From the NCBI GenBank assembly GCA_963850605.1, contig CAWKLX010000003.1:613200-677199 (forward strand): a stretch of DNA of 64,000 nucleotides. Reading direction: 5' to 3'. The notes beneath the pieces were generated by a model. It was not told the origin of the DNA. It saw only the letters and a list, made by a program, of their open reading frames with translations, and did not search any database. Below, in pieces: positions 1 to 8,819 of the stretch. The position numbers and the translations under genes are program-made. Source of the stretch: BOG-908 sp963850605. GTDB lineage: Bacteria > Pseudomonadota > Alphaproteobacteria > Acetobacterales > Acetobacteraceae. Within the stretch, counting starts at the first letter, position 1, and every line of letters begins with the position of its first letter.

Positions 1-1095
1 CGGCCAGAACGCCCCGGCACCGAACCAGCCATACAGCTTGCCGGATGACAGCGTCAGCACCGCCGAACTCGCTCCCATGGCGACGGTCGCGTAAAACGCC
101 TGGGCACGGGCGGCCAGCTGCACCGGCACCACGCAGGCAATCACCTGCATGGCCGACAGGTGCAGCAGCGCGAATGTCAGCCCATGCAGCGGCTCAACCA
201 TCGCCATCGCCGGAAACCAGGCGGTGCGGGCGGCCGTCCCCCAACGCACCACGCCCGCTATCGCCGACACCGCCAAAGCCCGCCCGGGCCCGAGCCGCTG
301 CAGCAACGGCCCCCCCACCACGAGAAAGACGAACACTTCGCTGGCGACCGAGAGCGACCACAACACGCTGCACTGCGCCGCGGACAAATGCGCCGCCCGC
401 CAGCGTATCACCTCGAATCCGTCGTGCAGAGCGTGGCTGCCCCCGATCAACGCCACGACCAGCATCGCGCGCAAGAATATCGGGATGGCGAGCAGATCGG
501 TCGTGCGCCCGCCCCCCTGCCGCGCCGGCCCCGCGTCGGCGGCGAAGCGCGGGTTTGGCACGGCCAGCGCGGCCGCGGCCGCGGCACCCAGCAGCGCGGC
601 ATTCAGCCACACCACAACCCCCAACCCAGCCCAACCCACCATCTGCCCAGACAGCAGTGTGCCGCCAATGAACGCCGCCGACCCACCGCCACGCACCCAG
701 CCATACGAAAACCCACGCGGACCCGCCGCCGCCGCCAGCGCCAGCGCATCGCCGACCGGCGTCAGTGGCGCCAGCACCGCCGCATGGGCCACACTCACCA
801 GCAGCAGGGCCACCACGCCCCGCGCCGGCACATAGAGCAGCGCTACGAGTGCCGAAGCTGCGGCGAAACCGGCCAGCACCAGCCTCGGCGAACGGACCCG
901 GTCCGCCAGCGCACCGCCCCACGGCCCGCTGGCCAGCCTAATCGCCGTCCCCGCCGCCAGCACCACACCCAGCGCGCCAGCGCCTAGCCCATGGGACTGC
1001 AGCAACCCCGGCAGGAACGGAGACGCCACGCCGAATGCCGCGAACAGCGCGCCGTAAAGCAGCAGGAAACGCCGAAGCGGAGTGCCGTATGTCAC
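1..1095 (-). CDS. MFS transporter, MFS_1-like/HcaT-type (partial at window edge)
   Basis: An open frame runs without a stop from a GTG at 1095 to the left edge, 365 codons, so the C-terminus lies outside the window. The translation is strongly hydrophobic with repeated membrane segments. It carries the loop LADRVRSPRL after the second segment, as in major facilitator proteins. The overall look is the MFS_1-like branch (3-phenylpropionate/nucleoside type). The substrate cannot be told. The gene is divergent from the MFS gene at 1179, with 83 nt between the starts. The GTG start is a choice; an ATG at 1114 is in another frame. Confidence 0.75.
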   Translation of the reverse strand, partial: MTYGTPLRRFLLLYGALFAAFGVASPFLPGLLQSHGLGAGALGVVLAAGTAIRLASGPWGGALADRVRSPRLVLAGFAAASALVALLYVPARGVVALLLVSVAHAAVLAPLTPVGDALALAAAAGPRGFSYGWVRGGGSAAFIGGTLLSGQMVGWAGLGVVVWLNAALLGAAAAAALAVPNPRFAADAGPARQGGGRTTDLLAIPIFLRAMLVVALIGGSHALHDGFEVIRWRAAHLSAAQCSVLWSLSVASEVFVFLVVGGPLLQRLGPGRALAVSAIAGVVRWGTAARTAWFPAMAMVEPLHGLTFALLHLSAMQVIACVVPVQLAARAQAFYATVAMGASSAVLTLSSGKLYGWFGAGAFWP

Positions 1096-1178
1096 CGCCG
1101 CCTAACGGCCTCATCACGCCACCGTTGCGCGCGCGTGTGTGAACAAAACTGCCGCGCTCCGAAGCACTTCCACCACCC

Positions 1179-2426
1179 ATGTCCAAACGCCCATCCACCA
1201 TTTTCATCCTGGCGACGCTGGGCCTGGACGCGCTCGGCGTCGGCATCATCGCCCCTATCGTGCCCGGCCTGGTTCAGCGCCTCGCCCATCTCTCGCCCGA
1301 TCACGCCGCCCCCTGGGTCGGCGCGCTGATCGCCGCCTATGCGGGCGTGCAATTCTTCGCCGCCCCCCTGCTCGGCGAACTCAGCGACCGCTTCGGCCGC
1401 CGCCCCGTCATCCTCGCCAGCGTCGCCGGCCTGGGCTGCGATTACATACTCCTCGCCCTCGCCCCCAATCTCTGGTGGCTGTTCGCAGGCCGCCTCGTCG
1501 CCGGCGCCACCAGCGCCAACGTGGCCGCCGCCACCGCCTACCTGGCCGATATATCGAAGCCCGAGGACCGGCCGCGCCTGTTCGGACTTATCGGCGCCAC
1601 CTTCGGCGCGGGTTTTGTGGTGGGACCCGCCCTTGGCGGCGCGCTCGGCGAATTCGGCCTGCGTCTCCCCTTCATCGCCGCCGCGGCTCTCTCCTTCGCC
1701 AATGTCTGCTTCGGCCTGTTCGTGCTGCCGGAAAGCTTGGCTGCCGAAAACCGACGCGCTTTGACCTGGAGCCGGGCCAACCCTTTCCGCCTGCTCGCCA
1801 ATCTGGCCCGCGACCACGCCCTGGGCCGACTGGCCATCGCCTGGTCCTGCACCTGGATCGGCCTGGCTGCCGTGCAAAGCAGCCTTGTCCTGTTCACCGG
1901 TTACCGCTTCGGCTGGGGCGCCCTGTTCAACGGCTTCCTGCTCGCCGGCGTGGGCCTCAGTCAGGCGCTGGTCGAGGGAAGCCTGCTCCGCCCCATCAAC
2001 GCCCGCCTCGGCGAGCGCCGAACCGCCGTGCTCGGCTACGTCTGCGCAGCCCTCGGCTACGGCGCGCTGGCACTGGCCACCGCCGGCTGGGCGCTGGCCC
2101 CCGCCGTGGTCCTCATCGCGCTGGGCGGCCTGGCCACCCCCTCAGTCCGCGCTATGGTTTCCGGCCACGGCGCCGCCGACACGCAAGGCGAGATGCAGGG
2201 CGTGCTCTCAGCTATCGAGGGGCTGACCGCGGTGTTCGCACCCTTGCTGACGGCCTTCCTGTTCCGCGCCTTCACCAGCCACGCCGTGCCGGTGCGGTTC
2301 CCTGGGGCGCCATTCGCGTTAGCGGCGATCTGCGCAGTTGTCGCTTGTCTGTTGCTGCAACGAAGGCAAGACACCTCTTCAAAAGAAGAAGCGAAAACTC
2401 CCTGTTCGGCTGTCGCCGACTGTTGA
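1179..2426 (+). CDS. MFS transporter, TetA/tetracycline-resistance-like
   Basis: The product has 415 residues, about 12 membrane segments and the MFS motif GELSDRFGRRP after the second segment. The N-terminus (ALGVGIIAPIVPGL) and length match the TetA (DHA1) efflux family, so it is likely a proton-driven exporter of drugs or metabolites in the inner membrane. Tetracycline as substrate is not shown. The last 20 or so residues (polar, ending SAVADC) are encoded inside a dispersed hairpin repeat, so the native tail has probably been replaced. It converges on the MFS gene ending at 2467. Confidence 0.85.
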   Translation: MSKRPSTIFILATLGLDALGVGIIAPIVPGLVQRLAHLSPDHAAPWVGALIAAYAGVQFFAAPLLGELSDRFGRRPVILASVAGLGCDYILLALAPNLWWLFAGRLVAGATSANVAAATAYLADISKPEDRPRLFGLIGATFGAGFVVGPALGGALGEFGLRLPFIAAAALSFANVCFGLFVLPESLAAENRRALTWSRANPFRLLANLARDHALGRLAIAWSCTWIGLAAVQSSLVLFTGYRFGWGALFNGFLLAGVGLSQALVEGSLLRPINARLGERRTAVLGYVCAALGYGALALATAGWALAPAVVLIALGGLATPSVRAMVSGHGAADTQGEMQGVLSAIEGLTAVFAPLLTAFLFRAFTSHAVPVRFPGAPFALAAICAVVACLLLQRRQDTSSKEEAKTPCSAVADC

Positions 2427-2430
2427 ACAG
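2362..2430 (+). repeat. Dispersed repeat family A, partial copy (A1)
   Basis: A purine-rich hairpin (CTCTTC...GAAGAAG) is followed by AAAACTC and a degenerate form of the family core, GGCTGTCGCCGACTG. It matches the left half and core of the fuller copies near 20.9 and 51.8 kb. It overlaps the 3' end of the upstream MFS gene and supplies its stop codon. Confidence 0.6.
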
Positions 2431-2466
2431 GTCGCGGCGTGACGTCCCGAGACATCGCGTCGAAGC

Positions 2467-3660
2467 TTACGAGTGCGTTGTTCTTTCACCGACGCTGATT
2501 GGCCGAAATCTGTCCGCAATCTTCGCCCCAATCCCGCCGGCCACGATCAGCGCTGCCATCGGTATCGCCGTGCCATCCGCAAGCCCGCCCACCAGAAAAC
2601 CACCCATGGCTCCGATCAGGAACTGCATCGTTCCGAGCAGGGCCGAGGCACTGCCGGCATGATCGGCATGGTGCCGCAGCGCGCCGACGGTGGCCGTCGG
2701 ATTGAGGAACCCCATCATGCCCTGGGCGAGCGCAAGCGCCAGCCCCAGCCACAGCGCGCGCGTATCGGCTACCGCCAAAGCCAGCACCGTACAGCCGAGA
2801 ACGAGGTAAGCGGTGCTCGCGCGATGTAGCGTGCCATCCAGATCGTAGCGGCGCACAACGCGCATGTTGAGCTGGGAGGCGGCGATGTAGGTTGCCGCCA
2901 CACTGCCGAACACCAGTGCATATTGGGGCGGGTTGAACCGGTAATGCGCCATGAACACGTCCGGTGTGCCGCCCAGGTAGGCGAAGAGCGCGAAGGCGCA
3001 GCACGCCATCATCGACGCATGGGTCAGGAAACCGCGCTCGGACAGGATATGCCCGTAGCGGCCCAGCATGGCGGCCGGGTTCAGCACCACCCGCCGCTCC
3101 GGCGGCAGCGTGTCGGGCAGACGCGCGGCCGCCAGCAGCGCCAGCCCACCATACCCCGCATTCAGCCAAAAGATCTCCCGCCAGGTGCCATGCGCCAGCA
3201 CGATCCCACCCAGGCTGGGTGCCAAGATGGGCGCCGCTCCCAGCACCAGGATCAGGCGGGAAAGCAGCCGCGCGGAATCATGCCCTTCGCTGATGTCCCG
3301 CACCACCGCGCGCGGAATGACCATGCTGGCCGAGGCGCCCATGGCCGTCAGGAACCGCCAAGCCGACAGCGACGCCATGCCGCCCGACAGCGCGCAGGCG
3401 GCCGACCCCACCGTATAGAGCAGAGTGCCGGCCAGCAGCGGCCGCCGCCGCCCGAACCGGTCCGCCAGCGCGCCCTGCAACAGCTGGCCCACCGACAATC
3501 CCAGCACCCATGTGCCCAGCGTGATCTGCGCGCTACCCAGCGGCGCGTGAAACCCAGCCTCGATCGCGGGGAACGCCGGCAGATACATGTCGGTCGAAAT
3601 CGGCCCGACCGCCTGCAAGAAACCCAGCAGGATCGGCAGCCAGCCCGGGATGCGGCGCAA
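2467..3660 (-). CDS. MFS multidrug transporter, Bcr/CflA family
   Basis: The 397-residue product has the Bcr/CflA signature near the N-terminus (STDMYLPAFPAI) and the MFS loop GALADRFGRRRP, with about 12 membrane segments. The family exports bicyclomycin, chloramphenicol, sulfonamides or small peptides across the inner membrane; the substrate here is unknown. It is the third MFS gene in a row. A family B hairpin repeat sits directly upstream of its start. Confidence 0.9.
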   Translation of the reverse strand: MRRIPGWLPILLGFLQAVGPISTDMYLPAFPAIEAGFHAPLGSAQITLGTWVLGLSVGQLLQGALADRFGRRRPLLAGTLLYTVGSAACALSGGMASLSAWRFLTAMGASASMVIPRAVVRDISEGHDSARLLSRLILVLGAAPILAPSLGGIVLAHGTWREIFWLNAGYGGLALLAAARLPDTLPPERRVVLNPAAMLGRYGHILSERGFLTHASMMACCAFALFAYLGGTPDVFMAHYRFNPPQYALVFGSVAATYIAASQLNMRVVRRYDLDGTLHRASTAYLVLGCTVLALAVADTRALWLGLALALAQGMMGFLNPTATVGALRHHADHAGSASALLGTMQFLIGAMGGFLVGGLADGTAIPMAALIVAGGIGAKIADRFRPISVGERTTHS

Positions 3661-3771
3661 GCTAGGGCATCATCCGATCGAACGGAACCGTTCGGTCGGA
3701 CAAAGATGCTGGCCTGAACAAAAACCCGGAGATTGGTCTTTGAGCCTGTACGATCCGAACATGCTCTATGC
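3661..3771 (+). repeat. Dispersed repeat family B copy (B1)
   Basis: This roughly 110-nt element starts GGGCATCATCCGATCGAAC. It contains a hairpin with arms CCGATCGAAC and GTTCGGTCGG (the inner pairs are perfect, one outer mismatch), then AAAGATGCT and a second weaker hairpin ending in ATGCTCTA. The same layout recurs at 10.95, 53.49, 59.63 (opposite strand) and, half-length, 63.31 kb. It fills the gap between the bcr-like gene and the phosphoribosyltransferase gene. Confidence 0.7.
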
Positions 3772-4254
3772 CTGCCGGGCGAGCGGCGGCACGAAGCCGG
3801 GCGCGGTATCCCACGGGAACAGCAACCAACTCGCCTGCGAAAATTCGGCCACGAACACATCCGCATAAGGGCGACCGCCGGGCTTGGCATACAGGCACGC
3901 GAAACGCGCCCGCGGCAGCAGACCGCGCACGAGCCGAGCTGTGATGCCCGAATCGACCAGGTCGTCGATAATGACGAAACCAGCCCCGTCGCCGGCCGCC
4001 AATGGCGGCTTCAACACCATCGGCTCGCGCTGGCTTCCGGCCTCAGCGGTGTAAGATAGCACGCACACCGTCTCGACCAACCGGCACTCAAGCTCGCGCG
4101 CCACGATGGCGGCCGGCACCATCCCGCCGCGGCTGACGGCCACGATGCCCGCGAACGGACCCTGCGGCATCAGCCGCGCCGCCAGCGCGCGCGAGTCTTC
4201 GTGCAGCCTCTCCCACCCGATCGTGGTGTAGGCGGTAGCGTCAGGTGCGGTCAC
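3766..4254 (-). CDS. gpt: Xanthine(-guanine) phosphoribosyltransferase
   Basis: The 162-residue product (E. coli Gpt has 152) carries the PRPP-binding loop IIDDLVDSG (about 95-103), the upstream element AVSRGGMVPA (39-48) and a C-terminal LLFPWD. All are typical of bacterial xanthine/guanine phosphoribosyltransferases. These convert xanthine or guanine plus PRPP to the nucleotide for salvage in the cytoplasm. The GTG at 4254 lies 8 nt after the csaA stop, so the two are probably co-transcribed. The open frame extends further upstream over csaA, but that part is shadow. Preference for xanthine over guanine is not decidable. Confidence 0.88.
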   Translation of the reverse strand: MTAPDATAYTTIGWERLHEDSRALAARLMPQGPFAGIVAVSRGGMVPAAIVARELECRLVETVCVLSYTAEAGSQREPMVLKPPLAAGDGAGFVIIDDLVDSGITARLVRGLLPRARFACLYAKPGGRPYADVFVAEFSQASWLLFPWDTAPGFVPPLARQA

Positions 4255-4262
4255 CTTGTGTG

Positions 4263-4604
4263 CTAATACAAACGTCCACCGTCCGGCAGCACGAAATCGG
4301 GCCGTATCAGCACCACCTCGCCGCTCTCGTCCGGCAAGCCGAGCGTCAGCACTTCGCTCGTGAACGGCCCGATCTGCCGGGGCGCGAAATTGACCACCGC
4401 GCACACTTGTCGCCCGATCAATTGATCCGGCTTGTAGTGCACGGTTATTTGCGCGCTGGATTGGCGGATGCCGATTTCCGGGCCGAAGTCGATCCACAGA
4501 CGGAAGGCAGGCTTCCGCGCCTCAGGGAACGGTTTCGCGTCGGTCACGGTGCCGACCCGTATGTCAATTCGCTGAAAATCCTCGGGGCTGGCTGTTTCGC
4601 TCAT
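4263..4604 (-). CDS. csaA: CsaA-like tRNA-binding-domain protein (secretion chaperone)
   Basis: The 113-residue product is one OB-fold tRNA-binding domain. Its start, DFQRIDIRVGTVTDAKPFPEARKP, is shown here only by its key elements IDIRVG and PEARKP, and the conserved middle VCAVVNF and LTLGLP are also CsaA hallmarks. Homologues act as dimeric chaperones with export-related activity in Bacillus; the role in alphaproteobacteria is less clear. It precedes gpt with an 8-nt gap, suggesting a two-gene operon. Confidence 0.88.
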   Translation of the reverse strand: MSETASPEDFQRIDIRVGTVTDAKPFPEARKPAFRLWIDFGPEIGIRQSSAQITVHYKPDQLIGRQVCAVVNFAPRQIGPFTSEVLTLGLPDESGEVVLIRPDFVLPDGGRLY

Positions 4605-4772
4605 GCCCTCTCATAGGCTGTCCGCAATCGCGGCGAAAGCCGCGTAGCGTTTGGAAGCCTGCCTTGTCCCTGAATCCGATTTCGGATGTCAGGGACAAGG
4701 ATGCGACCAGCCGACTGGCTCGAGACTAAATCCTGTTCAAAGCCGAAACCTGACGATTTCGGCTTTCGAACA

Positions 4773-4973
4773 CTAGCCCCGCGCTGGGGGAACCGGAGCC
4801 GGCGGGGGCGGGGGCGGCGGCGGAGGGGGCGCCGGCTGAGCCGGTGGCGGCGGGGGAGGCGGTGCAGGCTGGTCGGCACAGGCCCCGAGAAGTGCCACCG
4901 GCACCATGACGGCAAGGACGGCCGCACCACGGAACAGCTTGCGACCAACCATTGTTTTAGAAACGGGGACCAT
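4773..4973 (-). CDS. Small proline-rich lipoprotein
   Basis: The 66-residue product has a basic N-terminus, a hydrophobic stretch and the lipobox LLGAC at about 29-33. A mature part follows that is almost only proline and alanine (runs of P interrupted by AQPA). It is probably a lipidated envelope protein with an extended polyproline spacer. A second in-frame ATG at residue 8 is an equally good start. No family is recognised. It is divergent from the L,D-transpeptidase at 5073, which also concerns the cell wall. Confidence 0.6.
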   Translation of the reverse strand: MVPVSKTMVGRKLFRGAAVLAVMVPVALLGACADQPAPPPPPPPAQPAPPPPPPPPPPAPVPPARG

Positions 4974-5072
4974 CCGCTACTCCTGCCTGGGGTTTCGTGA
5001 GACGGGGGATGTAAGGGGAATTCCGAGCGAAAAGTCAAACGGTTAGTTCTATGGGCAGGTAAAGGTCGAGGA

Positions 5073-6557
5073 ATGTTAAGAGTGCGCACGTCTTGGTGGA
5101 AAATCGGCTCCGGCCATCAAAAGCCCCCCATCTCCGCCAGGTCCCAACCATGCCGAACCACCGGGCCGGCCGGCGGCATGATCGCTCTCGTGGCGGCATG
5201 GGCACTGGCCGCGTGCAGCACGGACCTCCAGCCCGACGCCACGCTGGGGCCGCAGCAGGCGACTACGGAGCTTGGCGCCCGGCTGGTGGACGGGCCTGGG
5301 TTGATCATTGCCGGTGAACGCCTGAACGCCCCCCTGCTGCAACGCTTTTATGCCCGCCATGCCTTCGAACCGGTCTGGACGGACCGGCAAGCTCAAACCA
5401 GCTCTTTGGTGGCGGCCGTGATGCGTGCCGCCCTCCAGGGTCTCGATCCTGAGATGTTTCATGCCGACCTGCTGCGCCACAACTCGGAATTGCCTCCGCT
5501 CGACCGCGAATTGGTGCTGTCGGACGCCTTTCTTTCATACGCGGACGCGCTGGCCCGTGGTGCCGTGCCGGTCGAGCGCCGCAGCGACGACGAGGCTTTG
5601 GCGCCCGAGCCGGTCGACGTGGCGGCAGCGCTTGACGCCGCGATGGACGGCCAAGATCCGGGGGCAGCCATCGAATCGCTGGCCCCGGCAACGCCGGCCT
5701 ATCGTGCGCTCTGTCAGGCCCTGCGGATATATCGCCCGCCTGCCGCAGCCGGCAACAGGATCGCCGCGGATCGCCTGCGCACGATAGAAGTGAACCTTGA
5801 ACGCCAACGCTGGCTTCCCCGGCGATTACCGGCGGACCGGGCCTGGGTGAACGTGGCCGACCAGCGCCTGGCGCTCTATCGCGCCGGCCGCCCGATCTTC
5901 TCGACACGAGTCGTCGTCGGCGAAGATGACCCGCCCCATCAAACCCCGGAGTTCCGCGCCACGATCGACGCGAGTTTCTTCGATCCCCCCTGGGTCATTC
6001 CAAAAGACATCGTCACGGCAGAAATCCTGCCGAAGATCAGTCGCGACCCGAGTTACCTGGCGCGAAACAACATGGTCTTGCTGGATGGCGGCGAAGCGGA
6101 ACAACTGCCGGGACCCGAAGCAGGGCTTGGACTGGTCATGTTCGACATGCCCAACCGCTTCGACGTCTACCTGCATGACACGCCGGATCGATACATCTTC
6201 AAACGCGATAACCGCCGCATCAGCCATGGATGCATCCGGGTCCAGAATCCACGAGTATTCGCCGCCCTGCTCCTGCAGCAACCGCTCGACAGCATCGACC
6301 GGGCCATCGCGGTCGGCAGCACCACGCGGCACGATCTCGCAACGCCCGTGCCGGTGTTCGTGGTCTATCAAACAGTCTTCGCCTATGCCGACGGCACGCT
6401 TCAGTTCCGTCCCGATTTCTACGGGCGCGACGCCAGGATATGGCAAAAGCTGCAGCCACACCGGCCAGGCCCGCAGACTATGGCGCAGACGGATACCCGC
6501 CCAAGCCCTTCCGGTTATCAGACGGGCGGTCATCTCCAGTCACGATCGGCTGTGTGA
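5073..6557 (+). CDS. L,D-transpeptidase, YcbB/LdtD-like
   Basis: The 494-residue envelope enzyme has a lipobox-like AWALAAC near residue 48 and a scaffold domain at about 65-240 (NAPLLQRFYARH...). A YkuD catalytic domain follows, with the active-site motif SHGCIRV and catalytic Cys at about residue 387 when counted from this start. It should cross-link peptidoglycan 3-3 in the periplasm. The long N-terminus before the hydrophobic core makes the start uncertain; ATG 5178 would lack positive charges. The stop overlaps the start of the asparaginase gene (TGATG), indicating translational coupling. Confidence 0.88.
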   Translation: MLRVRTSWWKIGSGHQKPPISARSQPCRTTGPAGGMIALVAAWALAACSTDLQPDATLGPQQATTELGARLVDGPGLIIAGERLNAPLLQRFYARHAFEPVWTDRQAQTSSLVAAVMRAALQGLDPEMFHADLLRHNSELPPLDRELVLSDAFLSYADALARGAVPVERRSDDEALAPEPVDVAAALDAAMDGQDPGAAIESLAPATPAYRALCQALRIYRPPAAAGNRIAADRLRTIEVNLERQRWLPRRLPADRAWVNVADQRLALYRAGRPIFSTRVVVGEDDPPHQTPEFRATIDASFFDPPWVIPKDIVTAEILPKISRDPSYLARNNMVLLDGGEAEQLPGPEAGLGLVMFDMPNRFDVYLHDTPDRYIFKRDNRRISHGCIRVQNPRVFAALLLQQPLDSIDRAIAVGSTTRHDLATPVPVFVVYQTVFAYADGTLQFRPDFYGRDARIWQKLQPHRPGPQTMAQTDTRPSPSGYQTGGHLQSRSAV

Positions 6558-7555
6558 TGAATACCCAGCAATCCGTGGTCATCGCCGAGGTGCTGCGCGG
6601 CGCCCATGTCGAATCTCGCCACACCGGGGCGTTCGCCGTGGCCGACGCGCGGGGCCATCTGGTGCGCGCCGGTGGCGACCCTGAGCGCGCCATCTACCCA
6701 CGATCGGCGGTCAAGGCGCTGCAAGCGCTGCCGCTCGTCGCCTCCGGTGCCGCGAACGCGCTGGGGCTGACCGACCGGCAGCTCGCACTGGCCTGCGCCT
6801 CGCACGTCGGCATGCTGGAGCATGTCGAAACAGCCGCCTCCATGCTGGCCCGCGCCGCGCGGACCGAGGCCTGCCTGGAATGCGGCACCCACTGGCCCAG
6901 TTCGGCCACGGCCGCGCGGGCGCTGGCCGCTTCGGGGCATCAGCCGGGGCCGCTGCACAATAACTGTTCGGGCAAGCATGCCGGGTTCGTGTGTCTGGCG
7001 GTGGCCAGCGGCCGCGATGTGGCCGGCTACGTCGCCGCCGGCCACCCCGTCATGCGCGAGGTGACCTCCGCCCTCTCCGCGGTGACAGGAGCCGCGCTGG
7101 ACCGCGAGGCGCCGGCGATCGACGGCTGCTCCATCCCCAGCCACCGCATCACGCTGCATGCGCTGGCCGCTGGTTTTGCACGCTTCGGCACCGGCACCGG
7201 CCTGCCTCTCGGGTTTTCGGACGCTGCCCGAACGCTGCGCCGGGCCGTGGCCGCGCATCCCACGATGGTAGCCGGCGCGGAACGCTTCGACACGGTGCTG
7301 GCGGCAGCGCTTGGCGAGACAGCCTTCGTCAAGGTCGGTGCGGAGGGCGTCTATTGCGGCGCGCTGCCGGCATTGGGCCTGGGTTTCGCACTGAAATGCG
7401 ACGACGGCGCAACACGCGCGGCCGAGGCGGCCACCGCCGCGCTGTTGCTGGAGCTTTTGGGACCCCACCCGATGCTGTCGCGTCTCGCCAATCCCGTGTT
7501 GACCAATTGGCGCGGAACCGAAGTGGGCCATGTGCACGGATACCTGGGCGCGTGA
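6557..7555 (+). CDS. ansA: L-asparaginase, Rhizobium etli ReAV type (class 3)
   Basis: The 332-residue product belongs to the Asparaginase_II family. It hydrolyses L-asparagine to aspartate and ammonia in the cytoplasm. The residues known for ReAV (Ser48, Lys51, Ser80, Cys135, Lys138, Cys189) are all present here at a constant offset of two: Ser50 and Lys53 (RSAVK), Ser82 (CASH), Cys137 and Lys140 (CSGKHAG), Cys191 (DGCS). The ATG overlaps the stop of the transpeptidase gene by one base. The open frame upstream of 6557 is a shadow of that gene. The symbol is by function only. Confidence 0.9.
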   Translation: MNTQQSVVIAEVLRGAHVESRHTGAFAVADARGHLVRAGGDPERAIYPRSAVKALQALPLVASGAANALGLTDRQLALACASHVGMLEHVETAASMLARAARTEACLECGTHWPSSATAARALAASGHQPGPLHNNCSGKHAGFVCLAVASGRDVAGYVAAGHPVMREVTSALSAVTGAALDREAPAIDGCSIPSHRITLHALAAGFARFGTGTGLPLGFSDAARTLRRAVAAHPTMVAGAERFDTVLAAALGETAFVKVGAEGVYCGALPALGLGFALKCDDGATRAAEAATAALLLELLGPHPMLSRLANPVLTNWRGTEVGHVHGYLGA

Positions 7556-7643
7556 CACGGCGCCCCTGTTTGGCCACAATACGTCGCATCCCGGAATCAC
7601 CGCGCATGACCGATCGACCCCTTGCCGCCAGGAGGCCACACAC

Positions 7644-8000
7644 GTGAAGCGGCCGCGCCTCAAGAACCGCCGCCGTCCCGATGCGGCCTTGCCCATCCTG
7701 CCGCGCCTGTTCGCGGTGCTGGCGGCCGTGCTGCTGGTGGGCTCGGTCGGCCTGGCTGCCTTGCTGCCATCCGATATTACCCTGGGCCAGGCCCTGGCCG
7801 CGTTCGACGAGACCCTGCCCGATCACCTCCAAGGCGCCGTCTCCCACGCCCTCGGTCACGGGCTGTGGGAAGCCGTCGTCCACCCGTTGCTGATACGGCC
7901 AGTCTGGCTGATACCGGTCAGTCTGGGGCTGATCTGCGTTGGCGGCGCACTGACCAGCCTGTCTCATGCGCCGCCGCGCACGAAGCAGCGGCGGAGTTAG
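7644..8000 (+). CDS. Small membrane protein, unknown function
   Basis: The GTG at 7644 is chosen because AGGAGG lies 8 nt upstream (7630-7635). The 118-residue product has a basic N-terminus (KRPRLKNRRRP) and two hydrophobic segments, at about 15-40 and 85-107, with a polar loop between. No family is recognised. It follows the asparaginase gene by 88 nt and ends at the edge of a family A repeat. Confidence 0.65.
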   Translation: MKRPRLKNRRRPDAALPILPRLFAVLAAVLLVGSVGLAALLPSDITLGQALAAFDETLPDHLQGAVSHALGHGLWEAVVHPLLIRPVWLIPVSLGLICVGGALTSLSHAPPRTKQRRS

Positions 8001-8105
8001 CAAGCAGTCCTTTTTTGCAAAAAACGACCAAAAACCCTTGTCAGTTTGAGTCCGCGACAGCCGGACAAGAGTTTTCTGCTCTTCCTTGAAAAAGGGAAGC
8101 CTTAC
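7998..8105 (-). repeat. Dispersed repeat family A, full copy (A2)
   Basis: Read on the minus strand the element is a hairpin (CTTCCCTTTTTCAAGGAAG), then AAAACTC, the core GGCTGTCGCGGACT, then a second hairpin (GTCGTTTTTTGCAAAAAAGGAC) and GCTTGCT. Here the key parts only are given. This is the same two-hairpin layout as the copies at 20.84 and 51.80 kb, in the opposite orientation. It lies between two plus-strand genes and could act as a transcription terminator. Confidence 0.75.
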
Positions 8106-8165
8106 TCACCCCAGTAACCAAGTGCAAAGCGCCCCCGAACAAAGCCCCAGGTTCGGAGACACTAC

Positions 8166-8819
8166 ATGCACAACCCATTCGGCGACACGCTCAGCTTCCT
8201 GATCGGCGCCTCGCCCGACTACAACCCGATCGGAAACATTCGCTACGCTTGGGTTGCGTTCTACATCGGCCTGCTCGCCGGCAGCGCATATATCGCGTGG
8301 CGCAACTGGTCGACCGACCCGGGCCAGCGCACCACGCACCATGTCTCGATCTGGCTGATGCGCGTCGTCCTGGCCGGGCTTTGGTATCAGGGCACGTTCT
8401 GGAAACTCCCTTTGCCGGTTTCGGACGCTTTCAAATTCTGGGTTGGTGCGCTGGAAAAATTCACGTCGGTGCCCGTGCATGCCGCCCTCGTGCACAGCGT
8501 GTTGCTGCCCGGTATCGCGGTGCTCCAGCCACTCGTTTATCTGACCGAAATGGCGTTCACCATCTGCCTGACGCTCGGCATGTTCGTGCGGCCCGCCTCG
8601 CTGATCGCCGTCCTGTTCACCGTGCATCTGTGGATCGGCTTGTATAACGATCCCACCGAGTGGCCGTGGACGTACATCGCCATCATCGTCGCGCACGGCA
8701 TGTTCGCCAGCACCGGCGCCGGCCGCAGCCTCGGCATCGACAACCTTTGGCGCCGCAACCCGCCGCCATTCGCGACGGCCACGCCACAGCGACAGCGTCT
8801 GTTCGCCTGGGCCACGTGA
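8166..8819 (+). CDS. DoxD/DoxX-like membrane protein (TQO small subunit-like)
   Basis: The 217-residue protein has four to five membrane segments and DoxD-type features (GLWYQGTFWKLP; IGLYNDPTEWPWTY), resembling the quinone-interacting subunit of thiosulfate:quinone oxidoreductases. That role is family knowledge; no DoxA partner is visible. Its TGA overlaps the GTG of the next gene (GTGA at 8816-8819), so the two are translated together and may form one membrane complex with the DoxX-NDH-2 fusion. Confidence 0.8.
   Translation: MHNPFGDTLSFLIGASPDYNPIGNIRYAWVAFYIGLLAGSAYIAWRNWSTDPGQRTTHHVSIWLMRVVLAGLWYQGTFWKLPLPVSDAFKFWVGALEKFTSVPVHAALVHSVLLPGIAVLQPLVYLTEMAFTICLTLGMFVRPASLIAVLFTVHLWIGLYNDPTEWPWTYIAIIVAHGMFASTGAGRSLGIDNLWRRNPPPFATATPQRQRLFAWAT

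Noticed and set aside
160..987. Long plus-strand open frames at the left edge
   Set aside because: They are shadows of the minus-strand MFS gene; the protein has no membrane or family character and is arginine/proline-rich.
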